From assembly GCA_018897155.1 (NCBI GenBank), contig JAHILE010000024.1:1-52624 (forward strand): DNA of 52,624 nt, read 5' to 3'. The notes under the pieces are model-generated. The model was given only the letters and a program-made list of their open reading frames with translations, was not told where the DNA came from and did not search any database. Shown here one piece after another: positions 44,010 to 52,624 of the stretch. The translations under genes and the position numbers were made by a program. This DNA is from Nanoarchaeota archaeon (GTDB lineage Archaea > EX4484-52 > LFW-46). How positions within the stretch are numbered: the stretch's first letter is position 1; the number at the start of each line of letters is the position of its first letter.

Positions 44010-44032
44010 CCTTCTCCCAAATAGGTATTTTT

Positions 44033-44425
44033 ATGGAGCTAAAAGCGCGCATCATATCCCGCGGCACTGCCTCGGGCGAATTATTAATCAGCAAAGACGC
44101 GATTTCGTTTTACGGAGGCGTTGATCCAAATACAGGCATTGTTGTTGAAAAGGGACACGCGCTTCTCGGAATTTCAATTGCAGGAAAAGTGCTTTATTTC
44201 CCGCGCGGCAAAGGCTCTACAGTTGGCTCTTATACATTATATCGCTTAAAGAAAAACAACAAAGCACCAGTTGCAATAATAAATTCCGAATGCGAGCCCA
44301 TAGTTGCAGTAGGCGCCATAATTTCTGATATTCCTTTAATTGATAAAGTTGAGATTAAAAAGATAGAATCATACAACGGCAAAACTGTTAAAGTAGATGC
44401 AAATAAAGGCGTCTTAATAATATGA
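44033..44425 (+). CDS. Phosphomevalonate dehydratase small subunit (AcnX small, DUF126)
   Basis: The 130-residue protein fits DUF126/AcnX swivel domains: ARIISRGTASGELLIS, YGGVDPNTGIVVEKGHALLGISIAGKVL and FPRGKGSTVGSYTLYRL, with the conserved Ser of GKGSTVGS near the active site. It pairs with the large subunit encoded at 40096-41286 to dehydrate mevalonate 5-phosphate. In many archaea the two genes are adjacent. Here the restriction-modification module lies between them. The next gene, ubiX, follows after 15 bases. Confidence 0.92.
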   Translation: MELKARIISRGTASGELLISKDAISFYGGVDPNTGIVVEKGHALLGISIAGKVLYFPRGKGSTVGSYTLYRLKKNNKAPVAIINSECEPIVAVGAIISDIPLIDKVEIKKIESYNGKTVKVDANKGVLII

Positions 44426-44440
44426 AAAAGTGATTCAAAT

Positions 44441-45004
44441 ATGAAAATTATCGTAGCAATCACAGGCGCAAGCGGCGCAACAATCGGCGCAAAGATAGTC
44501 GAAGCTCTGCACGATAAAAAAATCGAGACGCACGTCATTGTTTCTGAAGGCGCGAAAGTTGTCTTAAAGCACGAAACAAACAATTCTGAAGAAGTTCTGA
44601 ACAAAATCAAAAAGAACGCATCATTTTTCTACACCGAAAAAGACCTTGCCGCACCCATAGCATCAGGCTCTTTCAAAACCGACGGCATGATTGTCGCGCC
44701 GTGCAGCATGAAAACCCTTGCCGCAATTGCGCACGGATATTCTGATAATTTAATAACGCGCGCGGCAGATGTCTGCATAAAGCAGAAAAGGAAATTAGTA
44801 ATAGTTCCGCGCGAAACCCCGTTCAGCTCGATTCATCTTGAAAATATGCTCAAACTCTCGAATCAGGATGTTTGGATAATTCCTGCAGTATACGGCCTTT
44901 TTTTCAAGCCGAAAAATGCCGATGATATAGAATATTATATTGCAGGAAAAGTGCTTGAAGCATTTGACATAGCGCACAATCTTTACAAAAGGTGGCAGGC
45001 ATGA
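44441..45004 (+). CDS. ubiX: Flavin prenyltransferase UbiX
   Basis: This 187-residue protein has all UbiX hallmarks: VAITGASGATIGAKIVEAL at the FMN-binding turn, APIASGSFKTDGMIVAPCSMKTLAAIAHGYSDNL and KLVIVPRETPFSSIHL, near the dimethylallyl site. It joins dimethylallyl monophosphate to FMN to give prenyl-FMN, the cofactor of UbiD-type decarboxylases. Its presence beside the UbiD gene of the cluster supports that cofactor need. Its stop overlaps the start of the kinase gene (ATGA). Confidence 0.95.
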   Translation: MKIIVAITGASGATIGAKIVEALHDKKIETHVIVSEGAKVVLKHETNNSEEVLNKIKKNASFFYTEKDLAAPIASGSFKTDGMIVAPCSMKTLAAIAHGYSDNLITRAADVCIKQKRKLVIVPRETPFSSIHLENMLKLSNQDVWIIPAVYGLFFKPKNADDIEYYIAGKVLEAFDIAHNLYKRWQA

Positions 45005-45798
45005 AAGAAGTAATTTTGCTTAAAATCGGCGGCTCATTAATAACTGACAAAGCGGCGAAAGTTCCGAAAGTAAATCAAAAGAATCTTGCGCGAATCTCCA
45101 AAGAAATCTCGCAAGGATTCAATCCCGAAAAGCAAATTCTTGCCATAGTCCACGGAGCAGGCTCATTCGGGCATGTTATTGTCAAAGAAACTGGAATACA
45201 TAAAGGCATATCAAACAAAGAGCATTTGCTTGCTTTTGCCGAAACCCAGAGGCTACAGAACGAACTAAACTCCGACGTCTGCAAAGAGCTGATAAAAAAC
45301 AAAATTCCTGCAATGCCGTTTGAGCCGGCATCAACCGCAGTAATGGATGAAGGCAGGCTCATCTCGCTTGATACCGGCGCGCTTGAAGGAATGCTTAAAA
45401 TCGGGCTTGTGCCTGTGCTTTACGGCGTTCCGGCATATGATATTGCGCAAGGCTGCTCAATTCTATCCGGAGACCAGATAATAACCTATCTTGCAAAAAG
45501 GCTGAAAGCTTCAAGAATAATACTTGCAACTGATGTTGACGGAGTATTTGATGCAGACCCGAATAAAAATCCGAAGGCAAAACTGATAAAGGAAATAAGC
45601 CGCGCAAATTTCGCAGAAATTGCCCGAAAAATATCCGGCTCAACAAACACGGACGTTACCGGCGGAATGTTTGCAAAAGTCAAAGAAATTTTTGAGATTA
45701 ACGGGCTAACAGGTGAAATAATAAACGGCAATAAACAAAATAATATAAAGCGCGCACTTCACGGAGAAAAAGGCATTGGCACATTAATAAAAGCGTAA
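45001..45798 (+). CDS. ipk: Isopentenyl phosphate kinase
   Basis: This is an amino-acid-kinase-fold protein with LLKIGGSLITDK and the signature VHGAGSFGHVIVKETG, whose His in GSFGH marks isopentenyl phosphate kinase. LSGDQIITYLAKRL, LATDVDGVFDADPNKNP and STNTDVTGGMFAKVKEI complete the family pattern. It converts isopentenyl phosphate to isopentenyl diphosphate, the final step of the route encoded here. A frame extends to 44992, but the ATG at 45001 overlaps the ubiX stop and gives the normal start. Confidence 0.95.
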   Translation: MKEVILLKIGGSLITDKAAKVPKVNQKNLARISKEISQGFNPEKQILAIVHGAGSFGHVIVKETGIHKGISNKEHLLAFAETQRLQNELNSDVCKELIKNKIPAMPFEPASTAVMDEGRLISLDTGALEGMLKIGLVPVLYGVPAYDIAQGCSILSGDQIITYLAKRLKASRIILATDVDGVFDADPNKNPKAKLIKEISRANFAEIARKISGSTNTDVTGGMFAKVKEIFEINGLTGEIINGNKQNNIKRALHGEKGIGTLIKA

Positions 45799-45813
45799 CA
45801 CCCAATAATTCTT

Positions 45814-46338
45814 ATGATAACCGTCCTTCGCCTCAGCCACCGCTGCGCGCGCGATGCGCGCGCAACAACGCACGTCTGCCTTGCAGCCCGCGCACTTGGT
45901 GCTGATGAAGCAATAATATCCGGCGAGCATGACGAGCATATTCTAAAATCCGTTTCTTCGCTGTCCTCGCGCTGGGGCGGGAATTTCAAAATCCGCTACG
46001 AAGAAAAAGGAAATAAAATAATCAAAAAATTCAAAGGCGTGAAAGTGCATCTTACTATGTACGGCATGCCTGTGCAGGAAAAAATCAGCGAGATAAAAAC
46101 TGCGGCAAAAGGAAAAAACCTGCTGATAATCGTTGGTGGAGAAAAAGTTCCGGGCGAAATATATCACGCCGCAGACTACAACATTGCAGTAACCAGCCAG
46201 CCGCATTCAGAGGTTGCCGCACTTGCAATATTCATGCATGAATTCTTCGAAGGCAAGGAGCTTCTGAAGAAATTTACTCGGGCAAAACTTGCTGTTATGC
46301 CGATGGAAAAGGGAAAAAAGGTTCTGGGGAATATGTAA
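45814..46338 (+). CDS. tRNA (cytidine-56-2'-O)-methyltransferase (archaeal Trm56)
   Basis: The start VLRLSHRCARDARATTHVCLAARALGA is the signature of archaeal aTrm56. LLIIVGGEKVPGEIYHAADYNIAVTSQPHSEVAALAIFMHEF forms the trefoil-knot SAM site of the SPOUT family. It methylates C56 in the tRNA T-loop. The gene follows isopentenyl phosphate kinase after 15 bases and is probably co-transcribed. In the tRNA-Ser of this window C56 lies in the central helix of the intron motif, so methylation would have to wait for splicing there. The 3' end overlaps an antisense frame (46207-46710). Confidence 0.93.
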   Translation: MITVLRLSHRCARDARATTHVCLAARALGADEAIISGEHDEHILKSVSSLSSRWGGNFKIRYEEKGNKIIKKFKGVKVHLTMYGMPVQEKISEIKTAAKGKNLLIIVGGEKVPGEIYHAADYNIAVTSQPHSEVAALAIFMHEFFEGKELLKKFTRAKLAVMPMEKGKKVLGNM

Positions 46339-46710
46339 TTCTTGGTTCATCTGTTTTGAATTGATTCTCACTTCTCTCGGCTCAAACTCGAAATAATGCA
46401 AGTTGTCGAACTGCGCGCATCGGAAAGTATCAAGCTTTATTCCGGTCCTGAAGGATAAGCCGGACGCATAAAAGAACAATTGGCTTGCGACTTTCTGCTC
46501 ATCTTCTTTTTCCGCTTCGGGCTTGAAATCAAGGAGGTAAATCAATCCGTTTCTTACTTGCAGAAGATCTATGTGCCCGCAGATCCCTGCATTACGATTC
46601 TTTTCCCAGAACCAGACAAGGACTTCGCATGCGACTGTTGAGGAATCGTTTATCAGCATAAAGTTTTCGACAAACTTGTGGCGCTCTGCGTTTCTTTCAG
46701 ATGCTTTCAA
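46207..46710 (-). pseudogene. PD-(D/E)XK nuclease-like fragment
   Basis: The frame holds CGHIDLLQVRNGLIYLLDFKPEAEKED followed by QLFFYASGLSFRTGI. Asp and the D-x-K pair, with a following Gln-containing helix, are typical of PD-(D/E)XK proteins related to Cas4 and RecB nucleases. Only about 120 residues match that pattern. The protein starts abruptly just after an in-frame stop at about 46748, and its last 44 codons run antisense through trm56. It is probably a truncated gene, but a small real protein is possible. No CRISPR array or other cas gene is seen. Confidence 0.45.
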
Positions 46711-47122
46711 AGCGAAAACGCCAATTTGCAGGCAAGGTTATGTGTTCTCTGAGTTTTAATTTGAATGCTTGATGATGCTTCGGAGCACCTGTTTTTTATT
46801 GTGCTGAAATAATCCGGGCATCCACTCTCGAAGCTTTTGAAACCAAAGCGATTTGTGGATCCATTCACTCCGCTTACGCTCCGTTCTTGGCTTTTTTATC
46901 TGCTTCGCATCCAAAAAATGGTTCGAAATCATGTCTAGGGGGGGTCGGTTTTTCAAAAATTGCAAGCATTTATATATGCGTTCACAGACAATAAAAAAGC
47001 ATAGGGAATAAAACAATCGTACTGGCAGTTATCAGGCTATGAACTGATGCTTTTGTTTGATACTGTAGCATTTGCATAGTTGGGTACAGTAAATATAACG
47101 AGATATTATTTGAGGGATTGTT
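46711..47122. other. Repeat-rich intergenic region before the giant surface protein gene
   Basis: The region holds pieces that recall the dispersed hairpin repeat (CTCTCGAAGCTTTTGA around 46827-46842) and several GCTTCG or CGCTTACG-like short inverted pieces. A frame of 86 codons on the minus strand (46756-47016) has no recognisable family. A TATA-like TTTATATATG lies near 46970, and a second, GTAAATATA, near 47088. GAGGG at 47112-47116 is the ribosome-binding site of the next gene. Confidence 0.5.
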
Positions 47123-50100
47123 TTGGTTTCTAAGGCGTATTCTGGAAAAAAGCTGTGGATTTTAGCGCTTATTGCCTTCCTTATTGTATCAGCAACTGCT
47201 TCTGCATTTTCTTTTTCGGATTTGTTTTCTCTTTTTGGTATTGGAGCAATGGCGGATGCGCCGATTCATCATACAGTGTATCTTGTTTCTCCGTTGAACA
47301 ATTCGTATACGAACCAGAACAACGACACTTTGCAGTTCGTGTATAATCACACGGGCTCTTTGACAGGCGTTGTAAACTGCACTCTGCTTCTTGACGATGT
47401 TGAAGTAAATTACACTGCCGCTGTTGCGGCAGATACGAACACCGCCGTCCTTTCGAACCAGACGATTTCTGAAGGCGCGCATAACTGGTGGGTGAACTGC
47501 ACGAACGGGACTGCGAGTGAATCGAGTTTGGATGTTGGGTGGAATTTTACGTTTACGAAATCGCCCATGTGTTCCAATGGCACATACTATTGGAATACGA
47601 CCGGAGGATACAACATAACTGCTCAAATGGAATGCATAAACGCAACAATCTATTATTCTGTTGACGTGTATGTAAAAAATGGCGCCAATTGGACGTGCAA
47701 TAACTGCACCCTCATATCGAACCAGACCGCATCATTTGAAGATGAAATACATTGGACGTCAGGATCTTACACCCATTACAACAAAACAGTATTTACATAT
47801 ACGGGTTCTTTTGGCAGCAAACAACACGTTTCTGAAGCAGGCAGCAGGATAATTTTTCACAACTCTGTTTCACCTGCAACAGATAGTTTTTATTATATGG
47901 ACGGTGATATTGATGTAGTGAACTCCACATTCAAGTACACTTTTCAATATCAAGGAGGGCTTGGCAAAACGCTGACGATAAGCAACTCAAACATGACTAT
48001 TTTTGGAGACTGGTATTCTAAGGGTACGATAAATATGACCGCTCCAGCATCAAACCTCAACTGGGTGGTTTTGCGCGGCGATAACAGCAGTATTTATGGT
48101 TACGCAAATATCACGGATACTGGAGGCGCTTGGATTGCAACTGCCACTACAACAAGGCATTATCCAATTTGCATATACAATGACACACTTAACAGCACAA
48201 ACGTGGGCTCTGGAAAATATGTTGCCATATACTACAACGGAACGAAACTATCAAATTCAACAACTGATTCAAATGGGTGTATTGAGGTATCACGTGAGTT
48301 TGCCCAATCGACATACAACAAAACCCACAGCATTATTGCCTGCGGATCCGAAAGACAAGCAAACCTGAATTTCTTCACAAACACTATGCAAAAAGATAAT
48401 TCCGGCTCTGTCAAAGGTATTATTTACAGCAATATAACTGATTGCGGCATAAACCATGCGCCTTTCATAGACAACGCATCCGTTTCACCGGCAAACGGCA
48501 CAGCAAATATTGAAAGCACTAATATCACTCTGAGTGCCAGCTTCGGCGACTGGGATGGAAATATGATGAATATTACATTTTATGATGCAGATACCAATTT
48601 TGTGATCTGTGAAAAGACGGAAATTGCGGATGGAGGCAACACATCTTGTGTATGGGCAGTAAATTATTCAACCTCATATCGCTGGCGCATAAATGTGTCT
48701 GATGGAACAAATATAACCCAAAGCGACATATATAATTTCTCAACAAGCGAATATCCGACATATGTCTCTTTCGATGTCAAGGGATATTGGGTTAGTGCCG
48801 GAAAGATTGAGATTTACCTGAATGACACATTGAAGTCGACAATCAACCCGACAGATTTTACCAACGACAACTACCGCGCCCCAACCAATTTGCCTGAGAA
48901 CGTTAGCAAATCTCTTGGCGTAGTAAACACAAGCAATAATTATGTTGTAAAAATAAGGGTCATCAATACGAATGCAGGAACCGCATTATGGGTGAGGCTC
49001 ACAAACATACACGTAAAAAAGAATGGGGAATATCTGCGGTCTGCCAATTGGACAATTACCAAAACCAATGAATCATTTATTGCAAAGAACGTATATGGAC
49101 GCCAACAGACACTAACAGTAGTCAAGAATGTTTACGACAGCATACCAACAAACAACTATGTTGAATATTCATCACAAATTCTTGCGCAGTATCCCGAACT
49201 AAGCATAACGCCTTCGGGCATTATTTTCGGCCCCGAGAATCCCCAAAACAAATCCAGTACGATTAACATAAGCGCAACTGTCTTTAATATCGGCTCTGCA
49301 AATGCCAGCAATGTATCCTTGGACTTATATGTGGATGGCATAAAAATGAACAGTTCACAAGATTTTAGTTTGGCAAAAGGAAAAAATAAAACGGTTATAC
49401 TCTATGAGAATTATGCGTATTTAGACGGCGCGAAAAAAATCGATGTCCGGATAAACAGCACGAATGACTCAATACCCGATAACAACAATGCTGTAAGGTA
49501 CATAACACCGAACCACCCGTACATGGTTGTCAATAATTTTACTGAATCGCCGCTATATGTTTATCAATCAATTTCGCCATATTCTGGATTGAAAACCGCC
49601 CTTAAATCAACATGCGATTTGCAGTTAAACGTAAATTTAACCAATAATACACTCAAAGCCAGATACGCTACGTATTTTACTGCATGTGCGGATCTCTACA
49701 CTAATCAAACATACCGGGATAAAGCTAAGGAAATATTATTGACTGCAAACGATGAGTTTTCAAATGTTGGCTGGAGCTGCGGCGGAGTAATGGACTACTA
49801 TTATAATGTGGAATATCTCCAGGAGTATTTTCTGGCTTTTGACATGCTCAGAGGGTATCTAAATTCTACAGAATACGAACTTATCGAAGATCGTTTGGTT
49901 GAACAAGCACTAGATATTAAAGAATTCCGGGACAACTACTTTGTAGGCGCCGGAGGTTACGAAGGCATTCCAAGAACACGTGGCAACTGCACCATTGTTG
50001 GGGACACCAACAATGCAGGATACCTTGCAAACGGAGTCTCCATGACTGCATCTATAGGTCTTATGGGATATACCGGAACAAAAATAGATGAATTGGATCC

Positions 50101-52624
50101 ATATAATTTTGCCCGAGATAGCTTCAGAAACGAGTTTGTCGAAGATATGAATGGAGATTCACAACCTCAGGCACGCATCAATTCCGAAGCCGGAGGTTTT
50201 CAATATCAGGGCGGTTACAGACTTCAGACAATAGCTTATCTTGCAAACGGTCTGGCAGTATATGGCAAGTTTTTCGGACCAGCAGAGTTTCAGGGAAATG
50301 CCTTGGCTAAAGGTGTCCTGCTGCAGCCAGTATATCATATTACACCAATATGGACTGAACCGGCAGGAAAGGGAGAATCTTCGGGGCACGCAACATATGG
50401 AGAAATGTGGTTGCTTACAGACCTTTTCTCAGGACTGGAGAGAAAAAATGTGGCATGGTATGCTGCTGAAGTACTAAACAAAACACCAACTCTTGCAAGA
50501 GCTGAAATCACCCAGTCCACACACTTTACGAAAGGGCTTTTCTGGAACTATTCAGAAAGTTATACTCTTCCGTTATGGAACGGTTCTTACACCTATGTTG
50601 AAGAAAACAATCTCAATCCAATCGTAATTTTTAGAAGCGGTCCGGGACATTATGATAAATGGATGAAAGTTTACGGCATAAACGAATCAAGCGCCGCGAA
50701 TGCAGAGACAACAAGAACGTATCAGGGGGCGTACACCATCTGGAGCGACAGGGCATACCTTGTTGTCGAACGGGCAGACGAACGCGGATGGGTAAACACC
50801 ACTGCAGAAAACGAACAGGAAGGCGGGATGGGATTTTCATCATTCATATTCAATAACACATTAGTACCCTCTCGACATGAGACGTATTCGCCATTGACAA
50901 ACCCCGCTGAATTAGTCAGACACTACACTTCAAGCCAGATAGATTATTCAAAGCACAGAATAACTTTGAGCAAATTCAGGGATCTATCCACAGATACTGA
51001 ATCAATAAAACCCGCAATAAATTGGAACCGGACAGTGCTATTTCCGAAGGATTATTTTATTGTATTGGATAGCTTAGCATCCACATCACCATATGATTTT
51101 GATATGACTATACATTATGGTGGAACAGAAGCAGACACTTCCGAGGTAACGAACACAGATGACCCTGCAGACAGAAACCTTCCTGTTAAAGGCGAACTAA
51201 ATATTGGAAATGAAAGTGTTTCATGGTACGGCGGATGGAATCAGACAAACGAGACAGTTACAATAGAAACGAACACCATCAATTGGACAACCGAGAGCGT
51301 AAAACGTGTTTACATAAATCCGTTATGGGGCACAAATGATAATGTTAGTATCCGGACATATATTGCGCCATCCACCAATATTACTAACGACAGAACAGGG
51401 CACCAGACAGGAGAGCTCTCAAATAATTCCCGAGATCATATGTGGCACCCCTACATAAAATCCCGGCAAGTTGGGAACAATGTAAAGTACATCACGATCC
51501 ACGACACATTTAACACCACTCTTGGAAGTATAAAAAACGTAACAACCGTATCGGTTTCCGGAGGTTCTGGCAATGATTATGCAGTCAAGGTTGTAAATTC
51601 TACATTCATAGACAGAATAACAAATACTGATGGCGAATACATAACATTTGATTCTTCATACGGCTCAAATGCGGAGCAATCTTACAGCAGAGGATACGCA
51701 AACGGCACACTTCAAAGCATATTCATGATATCTGGATCCAATTACACATTCAACGGCATAACTTACTTGGATGCAACCAAACGCTTAACATATCTTCATG
51801 CAAACGTAACCTCGGGCAACTGGACAATCAATGCTGAAGGATTTAATGAGACAAACCTGACGGTGTATGCAACATGCAATGGAGCTACAACTATCCTTCG
51901 GCAAAGCATACTCCAAACCAAAGATGTCGATTGGGGCTGTTCTGGCGCATCTTTCGTCTGGATAAACATGACGTTTGACAGCCCGACAACCTATGATATA
52001 CTTGGTAGTATGGAGTCAGATACAATGCCTCCATCAATAACCTTTGTTTCTCCAAAATGGCTAAACAATTCGCAAAGGCCGGAGAATTGGGCATATGTAA
52101 ATATCACGCTTAACGAGCAGGGGAATGTTTCATTGCTGGAATGGAACAATGGAACGTTAGCAAATTACACAATGCATGGCTCAGGGACAAATTTCTACAT
52201 TAACATGACAGATCAGAATGGGACGATAACCTACAAAGTTTATGCAAATGACACTGCAGGGAACATGAATGTCTCGGAGACGATGACCGTGACTTTGAAC
52301 TATACGTCCGCCAACACTTTGACAGCATGCCAGGATCTGACGATAGCAGGAGGCAGCTACATTCTGGTGCAGAACGTAACATCGAACGGGACGTGCTTCA
52401 ATATTCTAGCCAACAACATAATCCTAGACGGCGCAGGATTTATGGTGAATTATTCGCAGGAAGTGACGGGGTACGCAATCAATAATACCGGCGGCTATGA
52501 TAACATCACCATAAAGAACCTAAATATTGTTCAGGGGAATTCATCCGTATCAGCCGCCCACGCAATCGAGGCATACGGCATGGCAAACAGCCTCATAGAA
52601 AATAACGCCATAACTACTTCCGGC
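47123..52624 (+). CDS. Giant secreted surface protein with CARDB-like, lyase-like and beta-helix regions, C-terminus outside the window
   Basis: One frame of 1834 codons stays open to the window edge. The TTG at 47123 is the first usable start after an in-frame stop at 47111, six bases after GAGGG. Residues 9-30 form a signal peptide or anchor (KKLWILALIAFLIVSATASAF). A CARDB-like domain lies at about 690-790 (SATVFNIGSANASNVSLDLYVDG). It is followed by a helical toroid-like region at about 880-1120 (MDYYYNVEYLQEYFLAFDML, GESSGHATYGEMWLLTDL) and a beta-rich region to about 1490, together resembling heparinase II/III or alginate-lyase folds. A right-handed beta-helix starts at about 1730 (IILDGAGFMV, NITIKNLNI). 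Dozens of N-x-S/T sequons suggest heavy N-glycosylation. Confidence 0.8.
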   Translation, partial: MVSKAYSGKKLWILALIAFLIVSATASAFSFSDLFSLFGIGAMADAPIHHTVYLVSPLNNSYTNQNNDTLQFVYNHTGSLTGVVNCTLLLDDVEVNYTAAVAADTNTAVLSNQTISEGAHNWWVNCTNGTASESSLDVGWNFTFTKSPMCSNGTYYWNTTGGYNITAQMECINATIYYSVDVYVKNGANWTCNNCTLISNQTASFEDEIHWTSGSYTHYNKTVFTYTGSFGSKQHVSEAGSRIIFHNSVSPATDSFYYMDGDIDVVNSTFKYTFQYQGGLGKTLTISNSNMTIFGDWYSKGTINMTAPASNLNWVVLRGDNSSIYGYANITDTGGAWIATATTTRHYPICIYNDTLNSTNVGSGKYVAIYYNGTKLSNSTTDSNGCIEVSREFAQSTYNKTHSIIACGSERQANLNFFTNTMQKDNSGSVKGIIYSNITDCGINHAPFIDNASVSPANGTANIESTNITLSASFGDWDGNMMNITFYDADTNFVICEKTEIADGGNTSCVWAVNYSTSYRWRINVSDGTNITQSDIYNFSTSEYPTYVSFDVKGYWVSAGKIEIYLNDTLKSTINPTDFTNDNYRAPTNLPENVSKSLGVVNTSNNYVVKIRVINTNAGTALWVRLTNIHVKKNGEYLRSANWTITKTNESFIAKNVYGRQQTLTVVKNVYDSIPTNNYVEYSSQILAQYPELSITPSGIIFGPENPQNKSSTINISATVFNIGSANASNVSLDLYVDGIKMNSSQDFSLAKGKNKTVILYENYAYLDGAKKIDVRINSTNDSIPDNNNAVRYITPNHPYMVVNNFTESPLYVYQSISPYSGLKTALKSTCDLQLNVNLTNNTLKARYATYFTACADLYTNQTYRDKAKEILLTANDEFSNVGWSCGGVMDYYYNVEYLQEYFLAFDMLRGYLNSTEYELIEDRLVEQALDIKEFRDNYFVGAGGYEGIPRTRGNCTIVGDTNNAGYLANGVSMTASIGLMGYTGTKIDELDPYNFARDSFRNEFVEDMNGDSQPQARINSEAGGFQYQGGYRLQTIAYLANGLAVYGKFFGPAEFQGNALAKGVLLQPVYHITPIWTEPAGKGESSGHATYGEMWLLTDLFSGLERKNVAWYAAEVLNKTPTLARAEITQSTHFTKGLFWNYSESYTLPLWNGSYTYVEENNLNPIVIFRSGPGHYDKWMKVYGINESSAANAETTRTYQGAYTIWSDRAYLVVERADERGWVNTTAENEQEGGMGFSSFIFNNTLVPSRHETYSPLTNPAELVRHYTSSQIDYSKHRITLSKFRDLSTDTESIKPAINWNRTVLFPKDYFIVLDSLASTSPYDFDMTIHYGGTEADTSEVTNTDDPADRNLPVKGELNIGNESVSWYGGWNQTNETVTIETNTINWTTESVKRVYINPLWGTNDNVSIRTYIAPSTNITNDRTGHQTGELSNNSRDHMWHPYIKSRQVGNNVKYITIHDTFNTTLGSIKNVTTVSVSGGSGNDYAVKVVNSTFIDRITNTDGEYITFDSSYGSNAEQSYSRGYANGTLQSIFMISGSNYTFNGITYLDATKRLTYLHANVTSGNWTINAEGFNETNLTVYATCNGATTILRQSILQTKDVDWGCSGASFVWINMTFDSPTTYDILGSMESDTMPPSITFVSPKWLNNSQRPENWAYVNITLNEQGNVSLLEWNNGTLANYTMHGSGTNFYINMTDQNGTITYKVYANDTAGNMNVSETMTVTLNYTSANTLTACQDLTIAGGSYILVQNVTSNGTCFNILANNIILDGAGFMVNYSQEVTGYAINNTGGYDNITIKNLNIVQGNSSVSAAHAIEAYGMANSLIENNAITTSG

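Noticed and set aside
44230-44610. Antisense frame of 126 codons across the dehydratase small subunit and ubiX
   Set aside because: Both sense genes are certain and the antisense product has low complexity without a recognisable fold.
46207-46710. Reading the Cas4-like fragment as part of a CRISPR system
   Set aside because: No regularly spaced repeats and no other cas genes are visible in the window.
46756-47016. Minus-strand frame of 86 codons before the surface protein gene
   Set aside because: It contains repeat-like DNA, has no family resemblance and no ribosome-binding site. It is mentioned only within the intergenic entry.
47155-47346. Short plus-strand frame at the start of the surface protein gene
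   Set aside because: It is in a different frame from the 1834-codon open frame that has a signal peptide and many sequons.

Overview
The window is archaeal. The direct signs are a tRNA gene with a bulge-helix-bulge intron, an archaeal tRNA 2'-O-methyltransferase (Trm56), isopentenyl phosphate kinase and the other enzymes of the archaeal (phosphomevalonate dehydratase) mevalonate route, TATA boxes about 26 bases upstream of leaderless start codons, and GGTGAT or GGCGAT ribosome-binding sites. The lineage cannot be fixed from this window. A DPANN or Altiarchaeota-like archaeon would fit the gene style, but that is a guess.

Bases 442-35261 form a very large surface-glycan or glycolipid locus. 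The AT-rich left part (442-9705) is one plus-strand series: two SPASM-type radical SAM enzymes, a GDP-mannose-hydrolase-like Nudix protein, a zinc-binding sugar C-methyltransferase, an extended SDR, an FkbM methyltransferase, a B12-type radical SAM protein and a NeuB-SAF-cupin fusion. The middle part (9808-30103) mixes both strands. It holds CDP-4-keto-6-deoxyglucose-3-dehydrase (E1), a CDP-paratose/tyvelose-epimerase-like SDR, a UDP-glucose-4-epimerase-like SDR, several GT2 and GT4 glycosyltransferases, two large membrane GT-C-like proteins, three more B12-type radical SAM proteins, several methyltransferases and a free-standing LAGLIDADG homing endonuclease. The right part (30157-35261, minus strand) is compact: Alg14-like, Alg13-like, GDP-mannose 4,6-dehydratase, a DegT-fold enzyme with His in place of the PLP lysine, a GDP-fucose-synthase-like SDR and a GT2. 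This gene order fits a GDP-linked 6-deoxy or 3,6-dideoxy sugar such as colitose.

At 35462-35662 there is a tRNA-Ser(GCU) whose T-loop is split by a 120-base intron in a canonical bulge-helix-bulge. A PRC-barrel gene follows it.

Bases 36281-46338 are an isoprenoid cluster: mevalonate kinase, a HAD hydrolase, a UbiD-type decarboxylase, phosphomevalonate dehydratase large and small subunits (AcnX type), UbiX flavin prenyltransferase, isopentenyl phosphate kinase and Trm56. Together they would convert mevalonate to isopentenyl diphosphate through mevalonate 5-phosphate, anhydromevalonate phosphate and isopentenyl phosphate. UbiX would supply the prenyl-FMN cofactor of the decarboxylase. The cluster is invaded twice: by a small PD-(D/E)XK protein between ubiD and acnX, and by an antisense restriction-modification module between the two dehydratase subunits. 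The first gene of that module encodes a single-repeat TBP-like protein.

Bases 47123-52624 are the first 1834 codons of a giant secreted, sequon-rich surface protein that runs off the window. It has a CARDB-like domain, a lyase-like region and a beta-helix. A dispersed family of multi-hairpin repeats (13.9, 16.6, 17.3, 35.3 kb) runs through the glycan locus, and one copy lies in frame inside a glycosyltransferase.
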